Assembly (NCBI GenBank): GCA_023245515.1
Contig: JAHFKE010000015.1
Span: 1-21,290 of the forward strand
Origin: Candidatus Levyibacteriota bacterium
GTDB lineage: Bacteria > Patescibacteriota > Microgenomatia > Levybacterales > UBA12049
Reading direction: 5' to 3'
Length of the DNA: 21,290 nt
Positions 12,987-18,726 of the stretch are shown here, piece by piece (the first letter of the stretch is position 1; each line of letters opens with the position of its first letter). The notes under the pieces were generated by a model. The model was not told the origin of the DNA. It did no database searches and saw only the letters and a program-made list of their open reading frames with translations. Made by a program: the position numbers and the translations under genes.

Positions 12987-14633
12987 ATGGTTTTCTACCG
13001 AAAATATCGTCCTCAGACAATTGATGAACTTGATAGCGGGGCCATCAGGGAAACACTACTATCTGTTTTGCAAAAGCAGACTCCACATGCCTTTCTCTTT
13101 ACTGGCCCAAAAGGACTTGGTAAGACCTCAACAGCCAGGATTCTCGCCAAAGCAATCAACTGCGAAAAAAATGCAGGTAGCGTGTGGCAGGTAGCACGTA
13201 GTAATAAAAAAGAAAAAGATACCACAAGCCACGAGCCACTCGCCACGAGCCAAATTGAGCCTTGCAATGTCTGTGAACAATGTGTTTCTATTACCAATGG
13301 TACAAATCTTGATATATTAGAAATCGATGCTGCTTCCAACAGGGGCATTGATGAAATCCGCGATCTCAAAGAAAAAATCCGCCTATCTCCCGTATCTGCT
13401 CAGAAAAAGGTATATATCATTGATGAGGTACACATGCTTACAACGGAAGCATTCAATGCACTTCTGAAAACCCTTGAAGAGCCTCCAGCTCATGCTATGT
13501 TCATTCTTTGTACGACAGAGCCGCATAAACTTCCTGCGACTATTGTTTCGCGCTGTTTCCACATCTCTTTTAAGCCTGCGACCGAGGCAGAGTTGGTGCG
13601 GTCTTTTAGTCGAATTGTCAAAGCAGAAAAGATCGATATTGCTGACGAAGCGCTACATGTTATTGCACGATTATCAGATAGGGGTTTTCGTGATGGAACA
13701 AAGATTCTGGAAGAGATAGTGCTATTGGCAAATGGTGCAAAGATTACCGAGGAATTTGTAGAGAGTAAATATCAAGTATCCGGTATTAGGCATCAAGTAT
13801 CGGAAATGTTCGCTGCGTTGGCAAAAAAAGATGCTAAGCGTGGTCTGCAGATAATCCAGGAGATAGCGGAACAGGGTGTGGATGTAAGACATTTCTTGCA
13901 GGAGTTACTAGTCGAGTTGCATAGTCACTTGTTGCGGCAGGCTGGAATCACGGACCATGAATCAAGAATCGGGGATCAGGAGTTAACGATTAAAGAGATT
14001 AATGTCTTATTTGAGCTTTTATCAAAAGCACATATGGACATGAAGTTTGCTGTTTTGCCGCAGTTACCCCTGGAGTTGGCAGTAATTGAGTATATAACAA
14101 GGTCAAGCGTGACTCAGGTAAATCCCCCTATTGGTTCCGCGTCTACCTCAGGTCCTTCGGCAAACTCCGTGTCCACGTCGAACGTCGCTAAGTCAAACGT
14201 GGTTGTGGCAGGCCAAGGTGCGTCTTTGCAAAGCGGTATCACGGTCTCTCATTTGCGTAAACAGGTTGGGGACATTCAGAAGAATAAGGCTCTTTATGGC
14301 GAGCCGAAGTCTGCAGGCGATGCGAAGGAGGGGGTAGCGGTGGTAGGCGTAGAATTGCTCAAGGCTCCTGCGGATGGAGAGGTGACGAAGGAGTGGTTGG
14401 ATGCGTTTTGGAAAAGCATCATTTCTGAAATGAAGAACTATAATCATACAATTGCCGGTGTACTACGCAGTTGCATGATTAGAACATATACTAAGGATGA
14501 GGTTGTCATAGAGACGGCATACAAATTTCATAAAGAACGACTGGACGATCAGAAAACACGAGACGAATTGATGAGAATTTGCAAACTTCTTACTGGTAAT
14601 GAGGTAAAAATTGGGGTAGAATTGAAAACGTAG
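12987..14633 (+). CDS. dnaX: DNA polymerase III subunit gamma/tau
   Basis: This is the clamp-loader ATPase of the replicative polymerase, 548 residues. The AAA+ N terminus starts MVFYRKYRPQTIDEL. Walker A is GPKGLGKTS (40-48); Walker B is DEVH (146-149); LEEPPAHAMFILCTTEPHKL and TIVSRC are the sensor-1/arginine-finger region. Zinc ligands are C59, C93, C96 and C99; in E. coli DnaX the first gap is 8 residues, here it is 33, because twelve heptamers (13174-13257) are inserted. Two more heptamer blocks lie at 13767-13808 and 13945-13986. A Ser/Thr/Val-rich linker (about 370-410) precedes the C-terminal domain. No frameshift heptamer A-tract for gamma/tau programming was noticed. No clear SD is present. 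Confidence 0.95.
   Translation: MVFYRKYRPQTIDELDSGAIRETLLSVLQKQTPHAFLFTGPKGLGKTSTARILAKAINCEKNAGSVWQVARSNKKEKDTTSHEPLATSQIEPCNVCEQCVSITNGTNLDILEIDAASNRGIDEIRDLKEKIRLSPVSAQKKVYIIDEVHMLTTEAFNALLKTLEEPPAHAMFILCTTEPHKLPATIVSRCFHISFKPATEAELVRSFSRIVKAEKIDIADEALHVIARLSDRGFRDGTKILEEIVLLANGAKITEEFVESKYQVSGIRHQVSEMFAALAKKDAKRGLQIIQEIAEQGVDVRHFLQELLVELHSHLLRQAGITDHESRIGDQELTIKEINVLFELLSKAHMDMKFAVLPQLPLELAVIEYITRSSVTQVNPPIGSASTSGPSANSVSTSNVAKSNVVVAGQGASLQSGITVSHLRKQVGDIQKNKALYGEPKSAGDAKEGVAVVGVELLKAPADGEVTKEWLDAFWKSIISEMKNYNHTIAGVLRSCMIRTYTKDEVVIETAYKFHKERLDDQKTRDELMRICKLLTGNEVKIGVELKT
13174..13257 (+). repeat. Twelve heptamers inserted in frame in the DnaX zinc module
   Basis: Read in 7-bp steps: CAGGTAG, CGTGTGG, CAGGTAG, CACGTAG, TAATAAA, AAAGAAA, AAGATAC, CACAAGC, CACGAGC, CACTCGC, CACGAGC, CAAATTG. 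The total is 84 bp, 28 codons, a multiple of 21, so the frame is kept. It separates the first zinc ligand from the other three. Confidence 0.7.
13767..13808 (+). repeat. Six heptamers in frame in dnaX domain III
   Basis: AAATATC, AAGTATC, CGGTATT, AGGCATC, AAGTATC, GGAAATG: 42 bp. At protein level this gives a 7-residue period, YQVSGIR followed by HQVSEMF. Confidence 0.65.
13945..13986 (+). repeat. Six heptamers in frame in dnaX domain III (second)
   Basis: GAATCAC, GGACCAT, GAATCAA, GAATCGG, GGATCAG, GAGTTAA: 42 bp, encoding GITDHESRIGDQELT. It lies in a loop between helices of the collar domain. Confidence 0.6.
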
Positions 14634-14649
14634 TAGATGATGGGGCTCC

Positions 14650-14702
14650 CGGATCTGCAGATCCGTGAGTCTTTTCTCGCCATAAGGCAAGAAAAGAGGT
14701 GA
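14650..14702 (+). promoter_or_regulatory. Two stem-loops in front of the ybaB SD
   Basis: The first is a perfect 16-bp palindrome, CGGATCTGCAGATCCG (14650-14665). The second pairs 14670-14681 with 14686-14697 (11 of 12 pairs) around loop ATAA. The SD (GAGGTGA, 14696-14702) starts inside the foot of the second stem and is 6 nt from ATG 14709. No T-tract follows, so it is not an ordinary terminator for dnaX. The layout closely resembles 18374-18430. Confidence 0.6.
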
Positions 14703-14708
14703 ATATAT

Positions 14709-15002
14709 ATGGGTTTTAATCCTTTAGGACAACTTGGAGAATTAAAGAAAATGCGCGATCAAGCGATGGCTATTCAAAAACAGCTGAAACTTGAAGAGGT
14801 GGAAGTTAGTAAGCATGGTGTTTTCGTACGCATCAGTGGCGATCAGGAGATACGTGAGATTAAATCGAATGGTAAATCCGATGACGATATCAGAGGTGCT
14901 GTGAACGAAGCCGTTAAAAAATCCCAGGAGGTAGCTGCGAAAAAACTGCAAGCTATGACCGGTGGAATGGGCGGACTTGGAGGCCTCCTAGGCGGAAAGT
15001 AA
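14709..15002 (+). CDS. ybaB: Nucleoid-associated protein YbaB/EbfC
   Basis: This is a small DNA-binding dimer of 97 residues. The N-terminal helix (LGELKKMRDQAMAIQKQL) and the strand pair (EEVEVSKHGVFVRISGDQEI) match the family, followed by the second helix (AVNEAVKKSQEVAAKKLQAM) and a Gly/Met-rich tail (GGMGGLGGLLGGK). The dnaX-ybaB-recR order is widely conserved; here prs is placed between ybaB and recR. Translation is predicted to depend on the strong SD at the foot of a hairpin. Confidence 0.93.
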   Translation: MGFNPLGQLGELKKMRDQAMAIQKQLKLEEVEVSKHGVFVRISGDQEIREIKSNGKSDDDIRGAVNEAVKKSQEVAAKKLQAMTGGMGGLGGLLGGK

Positions 15003-15194
15003 ACTCGAAGCACGAAATACGAAATACGAAACAAATTCAAATTTTCAAAATTCAAATATCTAAACCACGTCAAACGCGGCTAGGGCGTTTTGAATTTAGT
15101 TAATTGAGATTTTGGTATTGTCCTTCGACTTGCTCAGGATAGTGAGCTTACCGAATCTATTTCGAGTTTCGATATTAGAATTTCGGATTCAAAT
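15003..15194. repeat. Repeat-filled spacer between ybaB and prs
   Basis: 15006-15033 is a heptamer run (CGAAGCA, CGAAATA, CGAAATA, CGAAACA), continued by TTCAAAT, TTTCAAA, ATTCAAA, TATCTAA (15036-15063). 15118-15150 contains CCTTCGACTTGCTCAGGATA and TGAGC, a form of the short CCTTCGAC-type palindromic repeat that I recall from many environmental genomes; GCTCA and TGAGC form its stem. TAGAAT at 15176-15181 could be the prs -10. No gene is seen. Confidence 0.6.
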
Positions 15195-16100
15195 ATGAAG
15201 ATATTTAGCGGTAGCTCCAATAGGCCATTGGCGGAAAATATTGCGGGACTGATGGGGGAGAAGCTTTCTCCTGTTGAGGTTTTTGCTTTTCCTGATGGAG
15301 AAAAACGAATTAGAATTTTGGAACCCGTTGTTGGAGAAGACACAGTCGTTGTGCAGTCTACGACAAATCCAGCAGACACTAACTACATGGAGCTTTTTTT
15401 CCTGACTAATGCGCTCGCTAAGGGCGGAGCAAAGTCAATCACTGCAGTTATTCCGTATTTAGGATATCAAAGGCAAGATCATGTCTTCAGAGACGGAGAA
15501 GCAGTATCTCTTGAGGTAGTTGTTAATACGCTTGAGGCTGTTGGTATCAATAGAGTTATCACTGTAGATCTCCACTCTGTCAGGATTTCAGAAGTATTTA
15601 CAATACCGGTTTCTCACTTGTCGGCTCTGGGTATATTTGCTGAAGTTATTAAAAAGAACGGATGGGATACGGATGACACCGTTTTAGTATCGCCCGACGG
15701 GGGCGGAGGCCGCCGCATCAGGATGCTTTCAGAGCTTCTAGGCAAGAGGAATTATGCAATAGTTGAAAAGAATAGAGATTTGAATACGGGAAAAGTAGAA
15801 GCGACGAGTATTGAGGGGGAGCTTGGTAAGCGCGCCATTATCGTTGATGACATGATTACCTCAGGAGGGACAATTGCAAAAACCGCAGAACTTTTGGGTC
15901 AAAAGGGCGTTGAGGAAATAATTGTTTTTGCAACTCACGGGATTTTTGTAGAGGGAGCTTTGGATTCACTGGAGAAGTCGGTGATCAAAAAGGTTTTTGT
16001 AACAGACACAGTAGGGGTGCCGGAGGAGAAGGGGATTGAGAAGTTGGAAATCCTGTCGGTGGCAGAGATAGTGGCGAAAGCACTAAAAGGTTTAGGGTAA
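15195..16100 (+). CDS. prs: Ribose-phosphate pyrophosphokinase (PRPP synthase)
   Basis: The enzyme transfers pyrophosphate from ATP to ribose 5-phosphate, giving PRPP for nucleotide synthesis. The protein has 301 residues. Motifs: FAFPDGEKRI (N-terminal substrate loop), PYLGYQRQDHVFRDGEAVS (catalytic/flexible loop region), VDLHS, and the PRPP-binding loop VDDMITSGGT (217-226). SPDGGGGRR stands where classical bacterial enzymes have SPDxGG. The R-Q-D-x-x-F-x-x-GE loop resembles the archaeal-type subgroup. It links to the pentose phosphate genes at 3760-7092 through ribose 5-phosphate. The ATG is preceded by AT-rich DNA without SD. Confidence 0.93.
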   Translation: MKIFSGSSNRPLAENIAGLMGEKLSPVEVFAFPDGEKRIRILEPVVGEDTVVVQSTTNPADTNYMELFFLTNALAKGGAKSITAVIPYLGYQRQDHVFRDGEAVSLEVVVNTLEAVGINRVITVDLHSVRISEVFTIPVSHLSALGIFAEVIKKNGWDTDDTVLVSPDGGGGRRIRMLSELLGKRNYAIVEKNRDLNTGKVEATSIEGELGKRAIIVDDMITSGGTIAKTAELLGQKGVEEIIVFATHGIFVEGALDSLEKSVIKKVFVTDTVGVPEEKGIEKLEILSVAEIVAKALKGLG

Positions 16101-16112
16101 AGCGTAAAGTAA

Positions 16113-16154
16113 TTTAATCTTACCCTTGCCCCTTAACGCTTTTCTCTTAAATAT
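16113..16154. repeat. Heptamer run before recR
   Basis: TTTAATC, TTACCCT, TGCCCCT, TAACGCT, TTTCTCT, TAAATAT: 42 bp with a 7-bp period, filling the prs-recR spacer up to 1 base before ATG 16156. Confidence 0.5.
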
Positions 16155-16155
16155 T

Positions 16156-16764
16156 ATGAAGATTCCACGAGCTATACAGCGTACGATAGAAAGCTTTGAG
16201 CGGTTGCCGGGCATTGGGCCCAAAACTGCCGAGCGTCTGACTTTTTATCTTCTCCATGTGCCTCAGGGAGAGCTCGATCGGTTCGCATATTCAATTCAGA
16301 GCCTTGTAAAAGATACAGTTGTATGTTCAATATGTTTTTGTGTTGATGAGACGGATCCATGCAGTATCTGCATTGATGAAAAACGTGATCAATCAATGGT
16401 ATGCGTTGTCGAGCAACCTTTGGATGTGCTTGCTCTTGAGAGGGGAAGGAAGTATCAGGGAGTCTATCATGTGCTGCATGGGAAGATTGATCCATTGAAT
16501 AATATTGGGCCAGATGAGATACGAATCAGCGAGCTGATTCGAAGGGGAAAGGGTGAAGGGGAAAGGGTGAAGGAAATTATTTTGGCGACGAATCCGACCA
16601 TGGAAGGCGAGGCGACTGCTATGTATATCGCGAAGCAATTGCGAATTGCGGATGGCGAATTGCGAATTACGAGAATTGGGAGGGGGTTGCCGATTGGTGC
16701 AGATCTGGAATATGCCGACCCCACCACACTTGAAAGAGCCATGGAAGGTAGGAGCGAGTATTAA
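16156..16764 (+). CDS. recR: Recombination mediator RecR
   Basis: RecR works with RecO/RecF to load RecA at gaps. The protein has 202 residues. The helix-hairpin-helix is FERLPGIGPKTAERL; the zinc finger is C57, C60, C69, C72 (CSIC...CSIC) with an extra Cys 62; the Toprim domain has VVEQPLDVLALERG, HGKIDPLNNIGP and ATNPTMEGEATAMYI, ending in RGLPIGADLEYADPTTL. Two heptamer blocks are in frame: a perfect 14-bp tandem (16544-16571, giving GKGEGERVK) and 16634-16675 (LRIADGE then LRITRIG). ATG 16156 was chosen over TTG 16126, as the family starts close to the helix-hairpin-helix. Confidence 0.94.
   Translation: MKIPRAIQRTIESFERLPGIGPKTAERLTFYLLHVPQGELDRFAYSIQSLVKDTVVCSICFCVDETDPCSICIDEKRDQSMVCVVEQPLDVLALERGRKYQGVYHVLHGKIDPLNNIGPDEIRISELIRRGKGEGERVKEIILATNPTMEGEATAMYIAKQLRIADGELRITRIGRGLPIGADLEYADPTTLERAMEGRSEY
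16544..16571 (+). repeat. Perfect 14-bp tandem (2 x 7 bp) in recR
   Basis: GGGGAAAGGGTGAA occurs twice without a mismatch, i.e. GGGGAAA and GGGTGAA alternating. It encodes a loop, GKGEGE, that is about two residues longer than in most RecR. Confidence 0.65.
16634..16675 (+). repeat. Six heptamers in frame near the RecR C terminus
   Basis: AGCAATT, GCGAATT, GCGGATG, GCGAATT, GCGAATT, ACGAGAA: 42 bp. The protein shows the expected 7-residue echo, LRIADGE/LRITRIG, in the Toprim domain before RGLPIG. Confidence 0.65.
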
Positions 16765-16768
16765 ATAG

Positions 16769-16796
16769 GAATTAAGAATATAGAATTAAGAATTAA
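16769..16796. repeat. Four GAATTAA heptamers
   Basis: GAATTAA, GAATATA, GAATTAA, GAATTAA. The unit is the reverse complement of TTAATTC, one base away from the TTACTTC unit that follows at 16815, so the two runs could pair imperfectly as a hairpin. Confidence 0.7.
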
Positions 16797-16814
16797 GGAA
16801 AGCGTATAATTTAA

Positions 16815-16940
16815 TTACTTCTTACTTCTTACTTCTTACTTCTTACTTCTTACTTCTTACTTCTTACTTCTTACTTCTTACTTCTTACTTCTTACTTCTT
16901 ACTTCTTACTTCTTACTTCTTACTTCTTACTTCTTACTTC
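16815..16940. repeat. Perfect tandem array of TTACTTC, 18 copies
   Basis: 126 bp consist of 18 uninterrupted identical 7-bp units. A consensus TATAAT (16805-16810) ends 4 bp before it, and the -10 of the next gene (16958-16963) lies 17 bp after it. The array occupies where the -35 of that gene should be. Perfect identity suggests recent expansion by strand slippage. It is not a CRISPR array (no spacers). Confidence 0.97.
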
Positions 16941-16954
16941 CCCTGCCTGCTTTG

Positions 16955-16963
16955 TAGTATTAT
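16955..16963 (+). promoter_or_regulatory. -10 box of the 16970 gene
   Basis: Overlapping TAGTAT and TATTAT (16955-16963) end 6 nt before ATG 16970, the leaderless spacing seen elsewhere. The -35 position falls at the end of the TTACTTC array and is poor (TTACTT). Confidence 0.5.
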
Positions 16964-16969
16964 TAGGCT

Positions 16970-17812
16970 ATGGCTTTGTTGAAAATAATACCTACCAAGC
17001 AGGACGAGTTTGAAAGAGCTGTTGAAGGAGGGCTAGGTGATGCAAAGCGTACGATTAAGGGACAAGTGATTCAGACCCGTAAAGGGGCTGTGGATCAACT
17101 GAAAGTCACAGATCAGCAAATTGTTGATTCGCTCTATGGCGTCGTCAATGATCCTTCTGAGAAAACTGATCCCCAAAATCCTCAAGAAGCGATGCAAGTA
17201 CCTCAAAGGACTGAGGAAGAAGACAGGGGTCCTAAGTCAAATGCAGAAAAATACGGTACCATGGCCGATCAAATTCCTGTCATTCCGGGGCAACGAGAGT
17301 CTGAGTATAAGCCCTCAACAGGATCTATAGAATATCAAACACCTTTACTTCCTGGTTTGACCCCTCCAAAAGCTGATACGAGCTCTATTGGTGAGCAGCT
17401 TACCGGTCAGTCGAATGCTCCCGATGATATGGCAAAGATGGCTGGCATTGATCCCTCTAAGCAGATGAGCGCAGAAGATAAGGCTAAGTTGAGTGATGCG
17501 CAAAAAGACCAAAGGGAGAAAATAAGATTGCATGAGCGGACACATTACAATGTTTCCAATAAGCTCGAAACTGTGGGAACGCTTGAGGAGCAGGTGGCAA
17601 AGGAAAGACAAAAGCGTGCGCAGAAAGAACAGCAGGTAAAGCAGGAGGAGGAAGAGCAAAAGAAAAAGAAAGCAGAACAGAAAGCGCAGGAGAAGAACAA
17701 TAGGCCGCTTCAGGCGCCTGGTAAGGGCGCTAAGGGCAAAAAGACTAACATGATGGCAAGTGATAACGAAAGAACGAAGACAGAAAGAAGGTCAAGAGGC
17801 GGAGGGGGATAA
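16970..17812 (+). CDS. Hydrophilic coiled-coil protein of unknown function
   Basis: This 280-residue protein has no signal or membrane segment. Residues 1-60 are mixed (MALLKIIPTKQDEFERAV); 60-150 are Pro/Ser/Thr-rich and probably disordered; 160-245 are strongly charged and helical (KERQKRAQKEQQVKQEEEEQ), a likely coiled coil; the tail is basic and Gly-rich (RRSRGGGG). The overall shape recalls CPR-specific hypothetical proteins, but I cannot assign a family. It is preceded by the heptamer array and followed by the leader RNA unit at 17831. The basic tail could bind nucleic acid; that is a guess. Confidence 0.75.
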   Translation: MALLKIIPTKQDEFERAVEGGLGDAKRTIKGQVIQTRKGAVDQLKVTDQQIVDSLYGVVNDPSEKTDPQNPQEAMQVPQRTEEEDRGPKSNAEKYGTMADQIPVIPGQRESEYKPSTGSIEYQTPLLPGLTPPKADTSSIGEQLTGQSNAPDDMAKMAGIDPSKQMSAEDKAKLSDAQKDQREKIRLHERTHYNVSNKLETVGTLEEQVAKERQKRAQKEQQVKQEEEEQKKKKAEQKAQEKNNRPLQAPGKGAKGKKTNMMASDNERTKTERRSRGGGG

Positions 17813-17830
17813 GCTTTATTACGCTGGGGC

Positions 17831-17858
17831 TTGACATCCTGTAAGAAGGTGCTAATAT
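17831..17858 (+). promoter_or_regulatory. Strong promoter of the leader RNA
   Basis: TTGACA (17831-17836), a 16-bp spacer and TAATAT (17853-17858). Predicted initiation at about 17865, exactly the ATG of the short ORF. It has the best -35 of any plus-strand promoter in the window. Confidence 0.75.
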
Positions 17859-17864
17859 AAGAGT

Positions 17865-17930
17865 ATGACTCAGAGCAGAGCTTTTATTACCATTATTTCT
17901 CTTACCATGCTTGCATGGAGGGAGTCTTGA
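17865..17930 (+). CDS. Candidate 21-residue leader peptide
   Basis: ATG 17865 lies 6 nt past the -10 end, so translation would be leaderless. The peptide is MTQSRAF, ITIISLT, MLAWRES; the middle seven codons hold three Ile and two Thr. The stop TGA (17928-17930) lies in segment 2 of the RNA structure, so a ribosome reaching the stop would cover segments 1 and 2 and favour the terminator, whereas a stall in the Ile/Thr stretch would free segment 2 to pair with 3. Translation is inferred, not shown. Confidence 0.4.
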   Translation: MTQSRAFITIISLTMLAWRES

Positions 17931-17959
17931 TGGCTAAAAAATAGCAAAATGCATTAAGG

Positions 17960-17984
17960 ACCCTCCGACAAGGAGGGTTTTTTT
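17960..17984 (+). terminator. Intrinsic terminator
   Basis: A 7-bp GC-rich stem (ACCCTCC 17960-17966, GGAGGGT 17972-17978), loop GACAA and a run of T (17978-17984). This is the only textbook intrinsic terminator seen in the window. Confidence 0.9.
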
Positions 17985-18012
17985 ATGTTCCTAAATTATT
18001 TATATAAAATAT

Positions 18013-18270
18013 ATGACAGAAAGATTTACACCAACAGATCAACAAGCTGCTCAGGAGCGCATTGCTGCGCTTAGGGCAGAGCTGGATGGGGAGAAAGTAG
18101 AGGCTGATGATGCACATGATCCCTTAGGAGTGCGGTCAGACGGGGTTAATGCGGAGGTAGATGATCTGCTTGCGTCTGAATCTCGAGTTAATAGTTATAG
18201 ATCGGTGACACCAAGAAAATCAACCGCTGATGCATTTGGGCTAGAGCATGGGGGTTCGAAGAGGGGATAA
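18013..18270 (+). CDS. Small acidic hypothetical protein
   Basis: This 85-residue protein has a helical N terminus (TDQQAAQERIAALRAEL), an acidic middle (EKVEADDAHD, NAEVDDLLASE) and a basic end (KRG). No membrane segment, Cys or known motif. TATATA (18001-18006) lies 6 nt before the ATG, again without SD; the region that would hold a -35 is the T-tract of the upstream terminator, so read-through or a weak own promoter are both possible. Not recognised. Confidence 0.6.
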   Translation: MTERFTPTDQQAAQERIAALRAELDGEKVEADDAHDPLGVRSDGVNAEVDDLLASESRVNSYRSVTPRKSTADAFGLEHGGSKRG

Positions 18271-18293
18271 ATATGAAAGTAGAAGTAGAATAG

Positions 18294-18365
18294 TTTTCCA
18301 TTTTCAAATTTCCATTGAGATATAAATGGCAGATGGTAAATGACAAATGGACAATCATGAGATTT
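18294..18365. repeat. Degenerate heptamer run
   Basis: TTTTCCA, TTTTCAA, ATTTCCA (18294-18314) and AAATGGC, AGATGGT, AAATGAC, AAATGGA (18324-18351) show the 7-bp period. No gene in 18271-18436. Confidence 0.5.
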
Positions 18366-18373
18366 GAAAGGGC

Positions 18374-18430
18374 CCTGCGATTTGCGAATCCCAGGATCAT
18401 TTCGAATCATAAGATTCGAAAGGAGGTGAA
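18374..18430 (+). promoter_or_regulatory. Two stem-loops in front of a perfect SD
   Basis: Stem-loop 1: CCTG.GATT (18374-18382) with AATC.CAGG (18387-18395), loop TGCG. Stem-loop 2: TTTCGAATC (18400-18408) and GATTCGAAA (18413-18421) pair perfectly around loop ATAA. The SD AGGAGGTGAA starts at 18421, the last base of the stem. Same plan and same loop as in front of ybaB. Confidence 0.65.
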
Positions 18431-18436
18431 TAATAT

Positions 18437-18667
18437 ATGAGAAGTCAAGAATCTGAAATGGCACAAGTAAATATGGGCGTAAAAGAGGCCAGGCAAGCTA
18501 TGGCTCCAGATTTGGGTGTTACCCCCGAACAGGTTGGAGTTGTGTTTGCAAGTGAGTCATCTAGCAGAAGACCAAGAAACCTAGATTTAGGCGTTACTCC
18601 TGAGCAGGTTGGAGTTGTCTTTGTGAGTGAGCAACCTAGGAGAAGGCCAAGGGTGACTGAGAGATAA
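18437..18667 (+). CDS. Small protein with tandem 25-residue repeat
   Basis: This 76-residue protein has residues 1-24 as a lead-in, followed by two units at 25-49 and 50-74. Both units start DLGVTPEQVGVVF and continue to an Arg/Pro-rich end (SRRPRN; RRRPRV). The first 16 codons of the units differ at six synonymous positions and in only one amino acid (Ala/Val), so the ORF is real and its repeat is under purifying selection. TPEQVGVVF could be a short helix-strand element; the Arg-rich ends suggest nucleic acid or ribosome contact, but this is inference. Translation is driven by a perfect SD behind two stem-loops. Family not recognised. Confidence 0.8.
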   Translation: MRSQESEMAQVNMGVKEARQAMAPDLGVTPEQVGVVFASESSSRRPRNLDLGVTPEQVGVVFVSEQPRRRPRVTER

Positions 18668-18691
18668 TCTAGGGTTGGAGAATTTAGAGCT

Positions 18692-18719
18692 TTGAATTAT
18701 AGCCTCAGAAAGGTATAAT
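18692..18719 (+). promoter_or_regulatory. Promoter of a leaderless cysS transcript
   Basis: TTGAAT (18692-18697), a 16-bp spacer and TATAAT (18714-18719); ATG 18727 is 7 nt past the -10. Same -35 and -10 hexamers and spacing as at zwf. Confidence 0.75.
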
Positions 18720-18726
18720 GGGGAGT

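Larger units (their letters stand above)
17865..17984 (+). ncRNA. Attenuator-like leader RNA or terminated small RNA
   Basis: About 120 nt between a strong promoter and an intrinsic terminator. Segment 1 (CCATGC, 17905-17910) can pair with segment 2a (GCATGG, 17913-17918). Segment 2b (GGAGGG plus TCTT, 17917-17928) can pair with segment 3 (AAGGACCCTCC, 17956-17966; two-base bulge). Segment 3 (ACCCTCC) pairs with segment 4 (GGAGGGT, 17972-17978) as terminator. The pairings 1:2, 2:3 and 3:4 exclude each other, the logic of a transcription attenuator. The next gene (18013) is a small unknown protein. It could instead be an independent small RNA. Confidence 0.5.

Noticed and set aside
12987..14633. 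Programmed frameshift site giving gamma and tau forms of DnaX
   Set aside because: No A-rich slippery heptamer followed by a stem-loop was found in the region after the AAA+ domain.
14670..14697. Intrinsic terminator of dnaX
   Set aside because: Strong stem but followed by GGTGAATAT, the SD of ybaB, and not a T-tract.
16815..16940. CRISPR-like array
   Set aside because: Units are 7 bp, identical and without spacers; a simple tandem repeat.
17865..17930. Classical trp or ilv/thr operon leader
   Set aside because: The peptide has one Trp and a small Ile/Thr cluster, but no amino acid biosynthesis gene lies downstream; kept only as an attenuator-like candidate.
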